From an archaeon (GTDB lineage: Archaea > Micrarchaeota > Micrarchaeia > Norongarragalinales > UBA97): 64,000 nt of DNA. The stretch is from NCBI GenBank assembly GCA_020057405.1, contig JAGVFW010000004.1:1-64000 (forward strand). The letters are read 5' to 3'. Positions 1 to 7,965 of the stretch are shown here, one piece after another (position 1 is the first letter of the stretch; the number at the start of each line of letters is the position of its first letter). The notes under the pieces were generated by a model that was not told the DNA's origin, did not search any database, and worked only from the letters and a program-made list of their open reading frames with translations. The position numbers and the translations under genes were made by a program.

Positions 1-1244
1 ATGCCGGTTGGCGTGCGGACGGTGAAGTTGAGGTCGTAGACTTTCGCTACGCGGCCCTTCTCGATGAACACGATAGTGTCGATAACTTGCGGGATGACGC
101 CGAGGTCGACTTTGCCGAGGAAGCGCTGCACAGCGTCAATTGCCTTGGCCGCATGCACAACCCCAAGCATGCCGATGCCGGCCATGCGCAGGTCAGCGAA
201 CACACCAAAGTCAACGGGCTTGCGGATTTCGTCGTAGACGGTCTTGTCGGGCCGGACAAGCAAGAGGATGTCTGCCGTTTCCACAAAACTGCCCTCGAGG
301 GGACCGTATTGCGTGATGTGCTTGCCCACTTGCAGGTCGCGCGGCTGTTCAAGCGTCTTTACGACAGCGCCCTTGGCGGCGTAGTGCTCGGCTAGGGCGG
401 TGACGAACGTGCTCTTGCCGCTGCCAGGCGGGCCGGCGATGATAATTCCTTCTGCCTCGCCGTCAAAGCGCGCGCGCAGGCGCGGGGTGAGGGTGTACTG
501 GTCGAGCGTGAGCTTGACTAGGGGCTTGACAATCGTCGCCTCAGCGGCTTCGCTAAAGGGCGGCTTTGTAAAGACGAGACGGTAGTCGCCAACTTGCAGG
601 ACGGTTGCGCCTTCCTTGTCGATTTCGATAAAGCTGTTTGGCGCGCGCTTGCAGTACTCCACTGCCTCGCGGACTAGCGACTGGATTTCCTTTCGGGACA
701 AGTCCTTCTCGCCGATTTCCTTGACTTCAAACTCGCCGGGCATGCCCGCCTTGACTTTGGGCCTGCAGCCTTCCTTGAGATGCACGCTCATCGTGTTCTC
801 GTGGTGGCGGAAAAACTGCTCTAGCGAGAGTTTTGGCGCCTCGTGGACTGGCTCGAGATAAGTTACGTCAATGCCTTCGGCACTGGCGACTTCGCGCTGG
901 ACTTTATCGGTCGTTAAAAGCGTGCCGCCTGACTTTTTGGCAAGCTCGCGAATCATGGCGTCGATTTCGCCAAAGCGCGCGCGCTCGATTTCCTCGGTCT
1001 TGGGACGGACGCCCTCGAAGCTAATCTCAAGCTTGTCGCTTGATTTGGCCGCGTCAGAGAGCTTCTTTAGCTCCTGGAGGCCGGCGAACCCAGTTTCCCG
1101 GCCAACGTTGGCCTGGTACTCGAGTTCGGAGACGACTGCGTAGTGGACTACCACGCGAATTTTGGAAGCCGTTGCCTCCTTGTTGACCAGCTCGCTAATG
1201 CGGCCGTCAATGAGTACACCCGTATCGGGGACTAATACTTTCAT
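1..1244 (-). CDS. PIN domain / PilT-type ATPase (partial, runs off left edge)
   Basis: This reading frame is absent from the ORF track because it has no stop inside the window. The ATG is at 1244, preceded by AAGGTG about ten bases upstream and an A/T box near 1281-1287. The N-terminus (MKVLVPDTGVLIDGRIS) is a PIN nuclease domain with its first acidic residues. About residue 270 starts a secretion-ATPase core with Walker A GPPGSGKST, followed by PDKTVYDEIRKPVDF and GVVHAAKAIDA typical of PilT-like ATPases. Archaeal proteins of this build (PIN, ATPase, C-terminal KH) are about 600 residues and are thought to act on RNA. About 414 residues are visible, so the KH end is missing here. Family call is firm; the precise role is unknown. 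Confidence 0.9.
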   Translation of the reverse strand, partial: MKVLVPDTGVLIDGRISELVNKEATASKIRVVVHYAVVSELEYQANVGRETGFAGLQELKKLSDAAKSSDKLEISFEGVRPKTEEIERARFGEIDAMIRELAKKSGGTLLTTDKVQREVASAEGIDVTYLEPVHEAPKLSLEQFFRHHENTMSVHLKEGCRPKVKAGMPGEFEVKEIGEKDLSRKEIQSLVREAVEYCKRAPNSFIEIDKEGATVLQVGDYRLVFTKPPFSEAAEATIVKPLVKLTLDQYTLTPRLRARFDGEAEGIIIAGPPGSGKSTFVTALAEHYAAKGAVVKTLEQPRDLQVGKHITQYGPLEGSFVETADILLLVRPDKTVYDEIRKPVDFGVFADLRMAGIGMLGVVHAAKAIDAVQRFLGKVDLGVIPQVIDTIVFIEKGRVAKVYDLNFTVRTPTG

Positions 1245-1347
1245 TTTACATACACCTTGTTTTCACTATTAAGCCGGAGAATTTATGCGTATTCAATTTA
1301 ACTGAAAAAGCAGTCGATTGCATCACAACTTTACAGTAAGATAATGG

Positions 1348-1368
1348 AAAAGGGGGCTTTTAACCCCC
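1348..1368 (-). terminator. Intrinsic-type terminator after the secreted-protein operon
   Basis: On the minus strand the sequence reads GGGGG, a seven-base loop TTAAAAG, CCCCC and then TTTTC. It lies 25 bases beyond the stop of the last gene of the 5.2-1.4 kb operon, where a transcript end is expected. Confidence 0.55.
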
Positions 1369-1393
1369 GCACTTGCTACGACAGTTGCCGAAG

Positions 1394-2566
1394 TTAGCAC
1401 TTGGTGATTTGCTGCGCCAAAGACGAGGAGGCTTTCACGCCGTAATCCGCTGCAAGTTGATTCAACAACTTTTGGCGAACTGAAGCCTTAAACCCGCCCG
1501 GATTAGAGAGGAACGTTCCGGTACCGAGAATATCCGTTGCTTTCACTAAATCAGGATATTTTTTGGCTACTGCCACTGCCGCATCCAAGTTTCGGAGGTT
1601 CGTATCCTCAGAGTCCGTTCCCACATAGAGCTGACTGGGAGTATTGACGCTGGCTGTAAAGACCGCCCTTGCAAGCTGGCCTGCAGCTGGACGATCAATC
1701 GCTATTTGCCCTGAAAAGAGGGCGTCAGGTATGCAAGTAGATTTCGAGCCGGCCCCATACCTTAAAACCTCGGCAACGAGTTGTGGCTGAATCGCGAGTA
1801 CGCCCCTAGCCCTCGTGCATGCTCCATATCTAGCTTCTCGGGTCGTCTTATCCAGTTGTTCGAAACTCAAGTACAAATCGCAGGGAATGGCCGCTCGTAC
1901 ATCGGCGTAGTGAATTTCTTTTGTCCGAGTAATAATTCCGTCAGCACAACCACCTATCTTCTTGCCTGATGCGTCTCGCGGACATTGTTTGAGCCAAATG
2001 TTTTTCGTTACCTTAAGCTCGTTTGCAGCCGCCTGTTTTTGATACTCTGCAAGCTGCTTTGCCTTCGCGGACTTGTCAAGAGCCGCTTGTTTAGCGCCAT
2101 TGGCAAGGTCAATCATGTCATACAGGGCACTAGTTGCACCGGGATGGCACGTGGTCCCGTCGAACTCCGCCCGGGTCTTTCCTTTCCCACCCTTGACATA
2201 AACCTGTTTTTGTGTAGCGCAAATGACCAAGTTCTGCGCTCTTAACTCCGTCGCGTGTTTCATGTTCGGATTCTTGCCAAGCAAGTATAGTGCAACGTCC
2301 TCGTTCTTGTAAATTCTAGCATAATAGGTGGGGTAATTGCTGGCCATCTGGATTGCAAGACCAGTGTTGGCGGCATCCCTACTGAAAAACTGGTTCAAAT
2401 GAGATAGGAAGGCGTCACCCGAGCTCGGGTAGAAGTTACCGTCAGTATAATACAAATAGCTCTTGGCTGGCTTGTAAGTCCAATCATCGTTTGCAGCGGA
2501 TACAAACATCGTGCTCGAAAGCACGAGCACGGCAGCCAGCAGAAAGATTTTGGAAGTGTTTATCAT
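1394..2566 (-). CDS. Secreted protein of unknown function, paralogue of the next gene
   Basis: A 390-residue protein with a clear signal peptide (hydrophobic FLLAAVLVLSS, cleavage probably after VSA). ATG 2566 is preferred over the TTG at 2569 because GGAGG lies eight bases before it. It shares a motif order with the upstream neighbour: RIYKNxDVA, NLVIC, VxGGKGKT, CxPxxTxAxYxMIxLA and IPCxLY, with paired cysteines suggesting disulfides outside the cell. I recognise no family. It is third and last in an operon of three exported proteins. Base composition is visibly more A/T-rich than the neighbouring housekeeping genes, as for an accessory or acquired locus. Confidence 0.75.
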   Translation of the reverse strand: MINTSKIFLLAAVLVLSSTMFVSAANDDWTYKPAKSYLYYTDGNFYPSSGDAFLSHLNQFFSRDAANTGLAIQMASNYPTYYARIYKNEDVALYLLGKNPNMKHATELRAQNLVICATQKQVYVKGGKGKTRAEFDGTTCHPGATSALYDMIDLANGAKQAALDKSAKAKQLAEYQKQAAANELKVTKNIWLKQCPRDASGKKIGGCADGIITRTKEIHYADVRAAIPCDLYLSFEQLDKTTREARYGACTRARGVLAIQPQLVAEVLRYGAGSKSTCIPDALFSGQIAIDRPAAGQLARAVFTASVNTPSQLYVGTDSEDTNLRNLDAAVAVAKKYPDLVKATDILGTGTFLSNPGGFKASVRQKLLNQLAADYGVKASSSLAQQITKC

Positions 2567-2584
2567 CAATATCTCCTCCGTTAC

Positions 2585-3661
2585 TCACGCGTTCTTAGCA
2601 TAGCAGTTTTGAAGCGAGGCAAGCAATTCTGCTTTTCGACTACCAGCGATATACCCGATATTGGAAGACAGGGTTTTTTGCGCAGACGCAATCGCAGTCG
2701 GTCGGGAAAAGGCAGGATATGACTTAAGCTTGTTTACAACATCATTAAGCTGACCCGTTTTAACACCAGTCGACTCTGCAGCTCGGTTCACTTTTCCAAT
2801 TTGGTTCGGATATCCCGAAGTTTCCAATAATACCGCATCTATGACTCTTGCTAGGTTTACTGTACTAAGGCCCGCTAAATTTTCTACGACAACCGCGTTC
2901 ACGACGCAAGTGTTGTCACTGCCGAGCAGCACGGTTTTGGCAGCGGGTACGGTCGAGAGAAGTTTGTCGCGTTGCTTCTCGCATTCCAATTGCTTATCGG
3001 ATTTGGTTTGTCCGTCAGCGTACAACCCGCAGGGGATGTTATTAAAAATCATTTGCCGATAGTTGCTCACCCGCGAAGCCGTGTAGGTAACCCAATAATT
3101 GCGCATGCTGTTCAGGTGAACTTGCCTCTGCCGTGCCGCCTCATCGCGGTTCTTTTGAGCCGCTTGGGCAAGAGCAATCATGGTGTAAAAAGCGGCCGTG
3201 GGCTCTGGCTTGCACTTCCCTTTTTCCCAGCTTGCCTCGGTTTTGCCCTTACCGCCGACTATGATTTTTCCGGAATCAAGTTTTTCACAAATAACGAGGT
3301 TAAATGAGTTCAGTCCAACTTCCTCACCGGACAATGCCTTGTAACCGCTTGCCTTTGCGTCAGCAAGCATTCCGGCGGCAACGTCCGAGTTCTTATATAT
3401 CCGGAAATATTCATCGGGAACAAACGAGTGGAAGCCGGTTAAATGAAGCCGCAAGTATTTGTTTTGCGTGCCGTCTCCGTCCGGAACACTTTTGAAGAAG
3501 GCGTCCAGCTCGGATAAGAATTCCGGATTACCGGGACTGATTTCCTTTTCATTGTGAAGTATGGCACTCTCGGATTCCGCATAGGTGGGCGTATTTAGGG
3601 CCGAAACTGGACTCAAGAGTAGGAGCAGGGCGAACGAAATCAGTACAACAATTCCTTTCAT
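2585..3661 (-). CDS. Secreted protein of unknown function, tandem paralogue
   Basis: A 358-residue exported protein with signal peptide (VVLISFALLLLLSPVSA) and start ATG 3661 behind GAGGTGG. It contains the same ordered blocks as the 1394-2566 protein: RIYKNSDVAAGML, FNLVICEK, VGGKGKTEASW, CKPEPTAAFYTMIALAQAA and IPCGLY, plus cysteines at matching places. A gene duplication followed by divergence explains the pair. It sits three bases after the stop of the membrane-anchored protein upstream, so the three are almost certainly co-transcribed and probably work together at the cell surface. No known domain recognised. Confidence 0.75.
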   Translation of the reverse strand: MKGIVVLISFALLLLLSPVSALNTPTYAESESAILHNEKEISPGNPEFLSELDAFFKSVPDGDGTQNKYLRLHLTGFHSFVPDEYFRIYKNSDVAAGMLADAKASGYKALSGEEVGLNSFNLVICEKLDSGKIIVGGKGKTEASWEKGKCKPEPTAAFYTMIALAQAAQKNRDEAARQRQVHLNSMRNYWVTYTASRVSNYRQMIFNNIPCGLYADGQTKSDKQLECEKQRDKLLSTVPAAKTVLLGSDNTCVVNAVVVENLAGLSTVNLARVIDAVLLETSGYPNQIGKVNRAAESTGVKTGQLNDVVNKLKSYPAFSRPTAIASAQKTLSSNIGYIAGSRKAELLASLQNCYAKNA

Positions 3662-3664
3662 GGG

Positions 3665-5209
3665 TTAAACCACCTCGTCAGGATTCCAAATGGAATCCGA
3701 CTCTATAGTTGAAACTTGTTCAAATACGACGTGTGCAGCGTTTTCGCTCGAAACAGTCGTGGCTGAATCCTGATTTTCCAGGCTAACTTGATCGGGTTTA
3801 ACTACGGTCAAACGGATAGTATCCGAGCTGCCTTCAAGATAAGAGTCGAGGTAGTCAATGCCGCCGTCAACTTTAGCAACCTCGGTCATAGACGCAAAGA
3901 AAGCAGCTCCAATCGATAGCATGTTGCTGTCGTCAAAATAGGCATCATCCAACGAAGCAGTTTCCGTTTCCTCGGGATCAAGCGAAAGTTCTTCTGAATC
4001 CAAGTATTCTGGAAGAACATCCAGGGTCGAGTCGGGCCTTATCTCGTAGATAGTCGTGCCCGAAGGCGCATTCGCTATTACTTCCTCGATAAGGGCCGTT
4101 TTGTCTTGCTCCGAAGCATGGCTTTGAAGCGAAACGGGGCGAACAGTCGGAGGTACGGGAACTAGCCTTATCGTCTTGGAAGTATAGTAATTAGGATTCT
4201 CATCGGAGTTTCCAGTAGCAAACAATAAATCGAGTTTGCCAACTAGACCAGCATCAGAATCAACTGAATCTAAAGCCAGGCCGGCTTTGTCGAAAGTAAT
4301 TGTAACGGCATCTCCCTCAAAAGAGAGCGTTGCGGCTTCCCCAAACTCACCCTGATTTGCAAATTTCGCATCAAGAACGGCCTTAGAGCCTACCAGTTTG
4401 AGCGTGTTTTCTGAAAGCAATTCATCGACAGTGAAGGTGAATTGCTCGTTGAAATCGCCGTCAGTTGGTGCTTCAATCAAAATTTCGTCTGCCAAAGATG
4501 CGCTCCCGCCCGTTGATTGAGGAACTGAGTTAAGCGCCGAAAGGGCAGCGTCGAGGTTTGTTTGGAAGTCAATTTGGCCGTTGGCATCCTTGCGGTTGAG
4601 GAGGCCGTCAATAGTGCGGAAAAGGTTGCGATCCTGCTTTGAGCCAAGTTCTGAAAGCGCTTTAAGCAAATCGGTTTTGCCATCCCAAGAGGAATCAAGC
4701 AGCAGAACTACCGTGCTCTTGTCGGACTTGGTTGGAAGCACGAGGGCATATTCATTGCCTTGGGACTTCGACACTTTGAACTTGATAATCGGGTCTTCTT
4801 GGACTACCTCAAAGTTCTGCTCGGACTGTATTTGCGAAGCAGAGGAAGCCAGTCCCTTGTCAACGAAGACAACCAGCACAGAACCGACGGGAACATTGTC
4901 CGAGAAAGAAATCGTCTCAAACTGCGAGGATGCGGTGCGGGTGACGGACTGGCGCACTTCAACGTTTAGGGCACCTAACGTGACTGGGGAAACGAAAGAT
5001 TCCTCACCCGTTGACTGCCCGTCAGCTGAAGCGGCGTCGGCTTGCTGAACGTATTTCGTGGGAAACGCGGTTGCAACAGGATTGCTAGCGCCAATCGAAA
5101 CTTCGGACGGCTTTAGAGAAGAAAAGTAAACAGAAACGCCAAGTAGCGCAATAAGCAGAACTAACCCTAACCACGCGGGAAAACGGCTTGAATCCATTTT
5201 GTTTTCCAT
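3665..5209 (-). CDS. Membrane-anchored acidic exported protein, unknown function
   Basis: 514 residues, first gene of the three-gene exported-protein operon. One N-terminal membrane segment (WLGLVLLIALLGVSVYF) is followed by a long outward-facing, strongly acidic, Ser/Thr-rich chain without cysteines, which looks like a set of beta-rich surface domains. A region around residues 180-235 (DSSWDGKTDLLKALSEL, ANGQIDFQTNLDAAL) is suggestive of an adhesion-like domain but I cannot name one. A TTTTTTAAG box near 5228-5238 would put the transcript start at about 5206, so translation may begin at ATG 5209 leaderless or at ATG 5197. Function unknown; a surface anchor or scaffold for the two secreted paralogues is a guess. 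Confidence 0.7.
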   Translation of the reverse strand: MENKMDSSRFPAWLGLVLLIALLGVSVYFSSLKPSEVSIGASNPVATAFPTKYVQQADAASADGQSTGEESFVSPVTLGALNVEVRQSVTRTASSQFETISFSDNVPVGSVLVVFVDKGLASSASQIQSEQNFEVVQEDPIIKFKVSKSQGNEYALVLPTKSDKSTVVLLLDSSWDGKTDLLKALSELGSKQDRNLFRTIDGLLNRKDANGQIDFQTNLDAALSALNSVPQSTGGSASLADEILIEAPTDGDFNEQFTFTVDELLSENTLKLVGSKAVLDAKFANQGEFGEAATLSFEGDAVTITFDKAGLALDSVDSDAGLVGKLDLLFATGNSDENPNYYTSKTIRLVPVPPTVRPVSLQSHASEQDKTALIEEVIANAPSGTTIYEIRPDSTLDVLPEYLDSEELSLDPEETETASLDDAYFDDSNMLSIGAAFFASMTEVAKVDGGIDYLDSYLEGSSDTIRLTVVKPDQVSLENQDSATTVSSENAAHVVFEQVSTIESDSIWNPDEVV

Positions 5210-5331
5210 TTTCTTCGGGCACGATTACTTAAAAAAGTATGCACAATCCCTCCGAAAATCGGCTTAGACGATTGCCGATAACCTTTACGATAGTTTTTAA
5301 TGCTTGCGCGCTATGATGGTATTTGATACTA

Positions 5332-6036
5332 ATGGAACAGCTTAAAGTGAAGATTGCAGGCGAAATTTCGCTCTCCACCGACCCTGGCGCGGCGATGAAG
5401 AAGTGGCGCGAGGTCTTCAGCATCAGCCAAAGCGAGCTTGCAAAGCACCTCAAGATTACGCCAAGCACGGTTAGCGACTACGAGGGCAACAGGCGCAAGA
5501 GCCCCGGCATTGTCGTCATCAAGCGCTTTGTCGACGCCATCATCAACATCGACCTTACCCGCGGCGGCGAGCTCGTCAAGCGGTTCAATGAAGCCGAAGC
5601 GCCGCAGTCGTTTTTTGACGCAGTCAACTTCCCCAAGCCCATGAGCGGCGAGGATTTTGCCAAAATCATCAAGGCAAAGGCGGTTGCGGGCGAGGAAAAG
5701 CTTGCCGCAACGAGCCTGTACGGCGCGACCGTCATCGACAGCATCAAGGTCATACTAGAACTGCCTTACGAGAGCTTCATGAAAATCTATTCGACGACCA
5801 CGCAGCGCGCGCTCGTCTTTACCAACGTTAGCACGGGGCGCAGCCCGATGGTGGCAATCCGCGTCAGCCCAATCAAGCCCGCAGTCGTCGTGCTGCATGG
5901 CGTGAAGGCGGATAAAGTCGACAAGCTCGCAGTTCGCATTGCCGAGAGCGAAGGCATTCCGCTTCTTGCCACAAGCACGCCCATGGAAGAGATTCTCGCT
6001 GCGCTAAGGAATGGAAACGGCAAGGTAGAAGAGTAA
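5332..6036 (+). CDS. HTH transcriptional regulator, archaeal XRE type
   Basis: A 234-residue protein. Residues 20-75 form an XRE-type helix-turn-helix (FSISQSELAKHLKITPSTVSDYEGNRRKSPG), followed by a C-terminal regulatory region with two repeating beta/alpha units (ALVFTNVSTGRSPMVAIRVSPIKPAVVVLHG) seen in a conserved archaeal regulator family whose ligand is unknown to me. The ORF track starts at a TTG (5323); ATG 5332 is better, since the box GTTTTTAATG at 5293-5302 lies about 30 bases before it, giving a nearly leaderless message. It is divergent from the exported-protein operon and might control it, which is inference from position only. Confidence 0.8.
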   Translation: MEQLKVKIAGEISLSTDPGAAMKKWREVFSISQSELAKHLKITPSTVSDYEGNRRKSPGIVVIKRFVDAIINIDLTRGGELVKRFNEAEAPQSFFDAVNFPKPMSGEDFAKIIKAKAVAGEEKLAATSLYGATVIDSIKVILELPYESFMKIYSTTTQRALVFTNVSTGRSPMVAIRVSPIKPAVVVLHGVKADKVDKLAVRIAESEGIPLLATSTPMEEILAALRNGNGKVEE

Positions 6037-6145
6037 GCCAATACCTTAGCCCACTACGCTAGTAGAGCAAAATCAGAGCCCGGCACGCTACTCTCGGAAT
6101 GCTTTAAAGGCGGGTTTAGCATATTGTTATTTGGGTGAAATGCTA

Positions 6146-6358
6146 ATGACCAGAAAGTTTACAGTTATTATTGAACGCGACGAAGCAGGCTTTCTAGTTG
6201 CAGACGTCCCCGAGCTCGAGGGATGCCACACCCAGGGCAAGACTCTCGACGAGCTGATCAAGAACACCAGGGAAGTAATCGACTTGTGCCTGGAAGAGCA
6301 AGGCAAGTCCTACAAGCCTTCCCTCGAATTTGTCGGCGTGCAAACCATCGAGGTGTAA
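6146..6358 (+). CDS. hicB: HicB-like antitoxin
   Basis: 70 residues with the HicB/UPF0150 fold signature: FTVIIERDEAGFLVADVPELEGCHTQGKTLDELIKN. ATG 6146 is chosen over the TTG 6131 of the ORF track because GGGTGA ends seven bases before it; an A/T box CTTTAAAGG (6102-6109) provides a promoter. It lacks an obvious C-terminal DNA-binding domain, so autoregulation would need its partner or another protein. The hicA-like gene follows four bases after the stop. In this family the protein neutralises the HicA RNase. In small archaeal genomes such pairs may be degenerate or domesticated. Confidence 0.85.
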   Translation: MTRKFTVIIERDEAGFLVADVPELEGCHTQGKTLDELIKNTREVIDLCLEEQGKSYKPSLEFVGVQTIEV

Positions 6359-6362
6359 GCAC

Positions 6363-6593
6363 TTGCCCAAACTCAGCCTGCTTTCTCCGCAAGAACTAAT
6401 TAAAATCCTCGAAAAACTCGGGTTCCAAAGGACGCGCCAGAAGGGAAGCCACCTCCGCTTCGCCCATCCAGACGGCCGGAAAACCACCGTACCCCTTCAT
6501 TCAGGAAGGGAAATCGGCCCCGGCTTGCTGAACAAGATAATCAAGAAAGACTTGCTCATAACTCGCGAAGAATTCGAGAAACTCCTCAAGTAA
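6363..6593 (+). CDS. hicA: HicA-like mRNA interferase toxin
   Basis: 76 residues with a double-stranded RNA-binding-like HicA fold: LSPQELIKILEKLGFQ, the key G-S-H-x-R segment (QKGSHLRFAHPDGRKTTVPLHSGREIG) and the C-terminal LLNKIIKKDLLITREEF. The histidine in GSH is the family's catalytic residue. The ORF track begins within hicB; a TTG at 6363 has GAGGTG (6350-6355) seven bases upstream, an excellent ribosome site that decides the start. Order antitoxin then toxin is one of the two orders known for hic pairs. Expected activity is translation-independent mRNA cleavage. Confidence 0.85.
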   Translation: MPKLSLLSPQELIKILEKLGFQRTRQKGSHLRFAHPDGRKTTVPLHSGREIGPGLLNKIIKKDLLITREEFEKLLK

Positions 6594-6675
6594 GAAAGTA
6601 ACCGCCTTTCTCAAAACCAGAGCTAATCGGCTATTTGTAGTTCCCGGCTCGTGGACACAGAGGCACGCCGAGAGC

Positions 6676-7905
6676 CTAAAGGGTCGGCGCGACTGCCCTA
6701 AAATCTTTCGTCAACTTTTTCTCAACAAGTTCCTTGGCTTTCCTAAAAGGCATTCCTTTGAGCGCAAGCTTTTCCGCACGCGCAGTATGCGTGGCTCTTT
6801 CACACAGCTGCGCCATTTTTTCAGCATCAGGCTTTGCCTTTGCAACTAAATCCGCCATCAGCACCGGCGCCTTCTCGCACTCGATAACGGCGTGCAGAAG
6901 CGATTTTTTCGTCCACTGCGAGTCCCTATTGTAGCCAGTGAAAGAAGACTTGCCCGCGTCAATTAGCTGAGTGAGGCAAGCGGCGGCGATTGAAGCCTTG
7001 GCTTTGGTGGCCTCAAGAAAGTCCGGGTTCTTCTTGTGCGGCATGATGCTGCTGCCAGTGCAGTATTCTTCCGGCAAGTGCACGAGCTCGAGGCCATCCA
7101 TCGAAAGCACAATCAGGCTCTCGGAAAGCTGGCTTAAGTGGTTCATTGCCTTTGCAAGGCAAAAACAAAAACTCGCTTCGGCCTCCCACCTCTGCTGCAC
7201 AACATCAAGGCTGTTGGAAAAGCTCTTTGCAAAACCAAGCGTCTTGGCAGTGGAGACAGGAGAAATTGGGAAGGAAGTGCCAAAGCCAGCGGCAGCGCCA
7301 AGTGGGCACTCATCGTAGAGTGCGACGAACACGTCGAACGATTTTGCGTCCCGCTCGAACGCAACAGCGTACGACTCAAGCCACTTACCCCAAGTGAAGG
7401 GCATTGCAATCCTGTGGTGCGAAAAACCCGGCATTGGCGTGCCTGAATGCTTTGAAGCCGTTTTTCGCAAGGCGCTTGCCAGGCCGGCTAGCGAAACGGC
7501 AAACTCTTTCGCCTTCGCTTTTAGAAACAGCCGCGTACTCGTTGAGACCAAATCGTTTCGGCTTCTTCCTGAATGCAACTTGAGGCCTGCGGGCGTTCGC
7601 TTGGTGACAAACGCCTCGACTGCGGAATGCGAATCCTCAAAACCGTCGAGGAGAAAAGCGTTTTTGGCAGCCAGTTTTGAAGCGGCCGCAAGGGCCTTCT
7701 TGAGCGACGCGAGCTCATGGCGTGAAATAATGCCCTGCTCCCAGAGCATTTGCGCGTGGGCGATGTTGACCTCAAGCTCATAAGGCAGCAAGAGCGAATC
7801 AAGGGCAGCAAACTCTTTTGTGTCCCAGCCTGCGCAGTAGGCAAGCACTTCACTCGAAGGCTTTTTCTTGAAGGCGGTTCCCCAAAGGTTGTTTTTCAAA
7901 GGCAA
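6676..7905 (-). CDS. argH: Argininosuccinate lyase
   Basis: Splits argininosuccinate to arginine and fumarate, the last step of arginine synthesis. The fumarase/lyase superfamily signature GSSIMPHKKNPD carries the catalytic serine; HSGRSRNDLVSTSTRL is the N-terminal substrate loop. At 409 residues it is shorter than the usual 450-470, mainly at the C-terminus. A histidine stands where argininosuccinate lyases usually have glutamine (SSIMPQKKNP), but HSGRSRND supports the lyase rather than adenylosuccinate lyase, as does the argG-argF context. Start is TTG 7905, directly abutting the stop of a 19-codon ORF. Confidence 0.92.
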   Translation of the reverse strand: MPLKNNLWGTAFKKKPSSEVLAYCAGWDTKEFAALDSLLLPYELEVNIAHAQMLWEQGIISRHELASLKKALAAASKLAAKNAFLLDGFEDSHSAVEAFVTKRTPAGLKLHSGRSRNDLVSTSTRLFLKAKAKEFAVSLAGLASALRKTASKHSGTPMPGFSHHRIAMPFTWGKWLESYAVAFERDAKSFDVFVALYDECPLGAAAGFGTSFPISPVSTAKTLGFAKSFSNSLDVVQQRWEAEASFCFCLAKAMNHLSQLSESLIVLSMDGLELVHLPEEYCTGSSIMPHKKNPDFLEATKAKASIAAACLTQLIDAGKSSFTGYNRDSQWTKKSLLHAVIECEKAPVLMADLVAKAKPDAEKMAQLCERATHTARAEKLALKGMPFRKAKELVEKKLTKDFRAVAPTL

Positions 7906-7965
7906 TCACGACTTTAGCGCGCTTACTATGGCGTAGAGAAGCGCCAGGAAAAGCGAGCCAGTCAC
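7906..7965 (-). CDS. Possible 19-residue membrane peptide between argF and argH
   Basis: The 60 bases between argF and argH are fully open: the GTG overlaps the last base of the argF stop (TAGTG) and the TGA touches the argH TTG (TGATTG). The peptide VTGSLFLALLYAIVSALKS would be a single short hydrophobic helix. The same TAGTG coupling occurs at real gene junctions in this window (13742). It may be a real micro-protein, a device for coupling translation into argH, or chance; there is no independent ribosome site. Confidence 0.35.
   Translation of the reverse strand: MTGSLFLALLYAIVSALKS

Noticed and set aside
6593-6611. AGAAAG...CTTTCT hairpin after hicA as terminator
   Set aside because: Six weak pairs and no T-run; insufficient to call.
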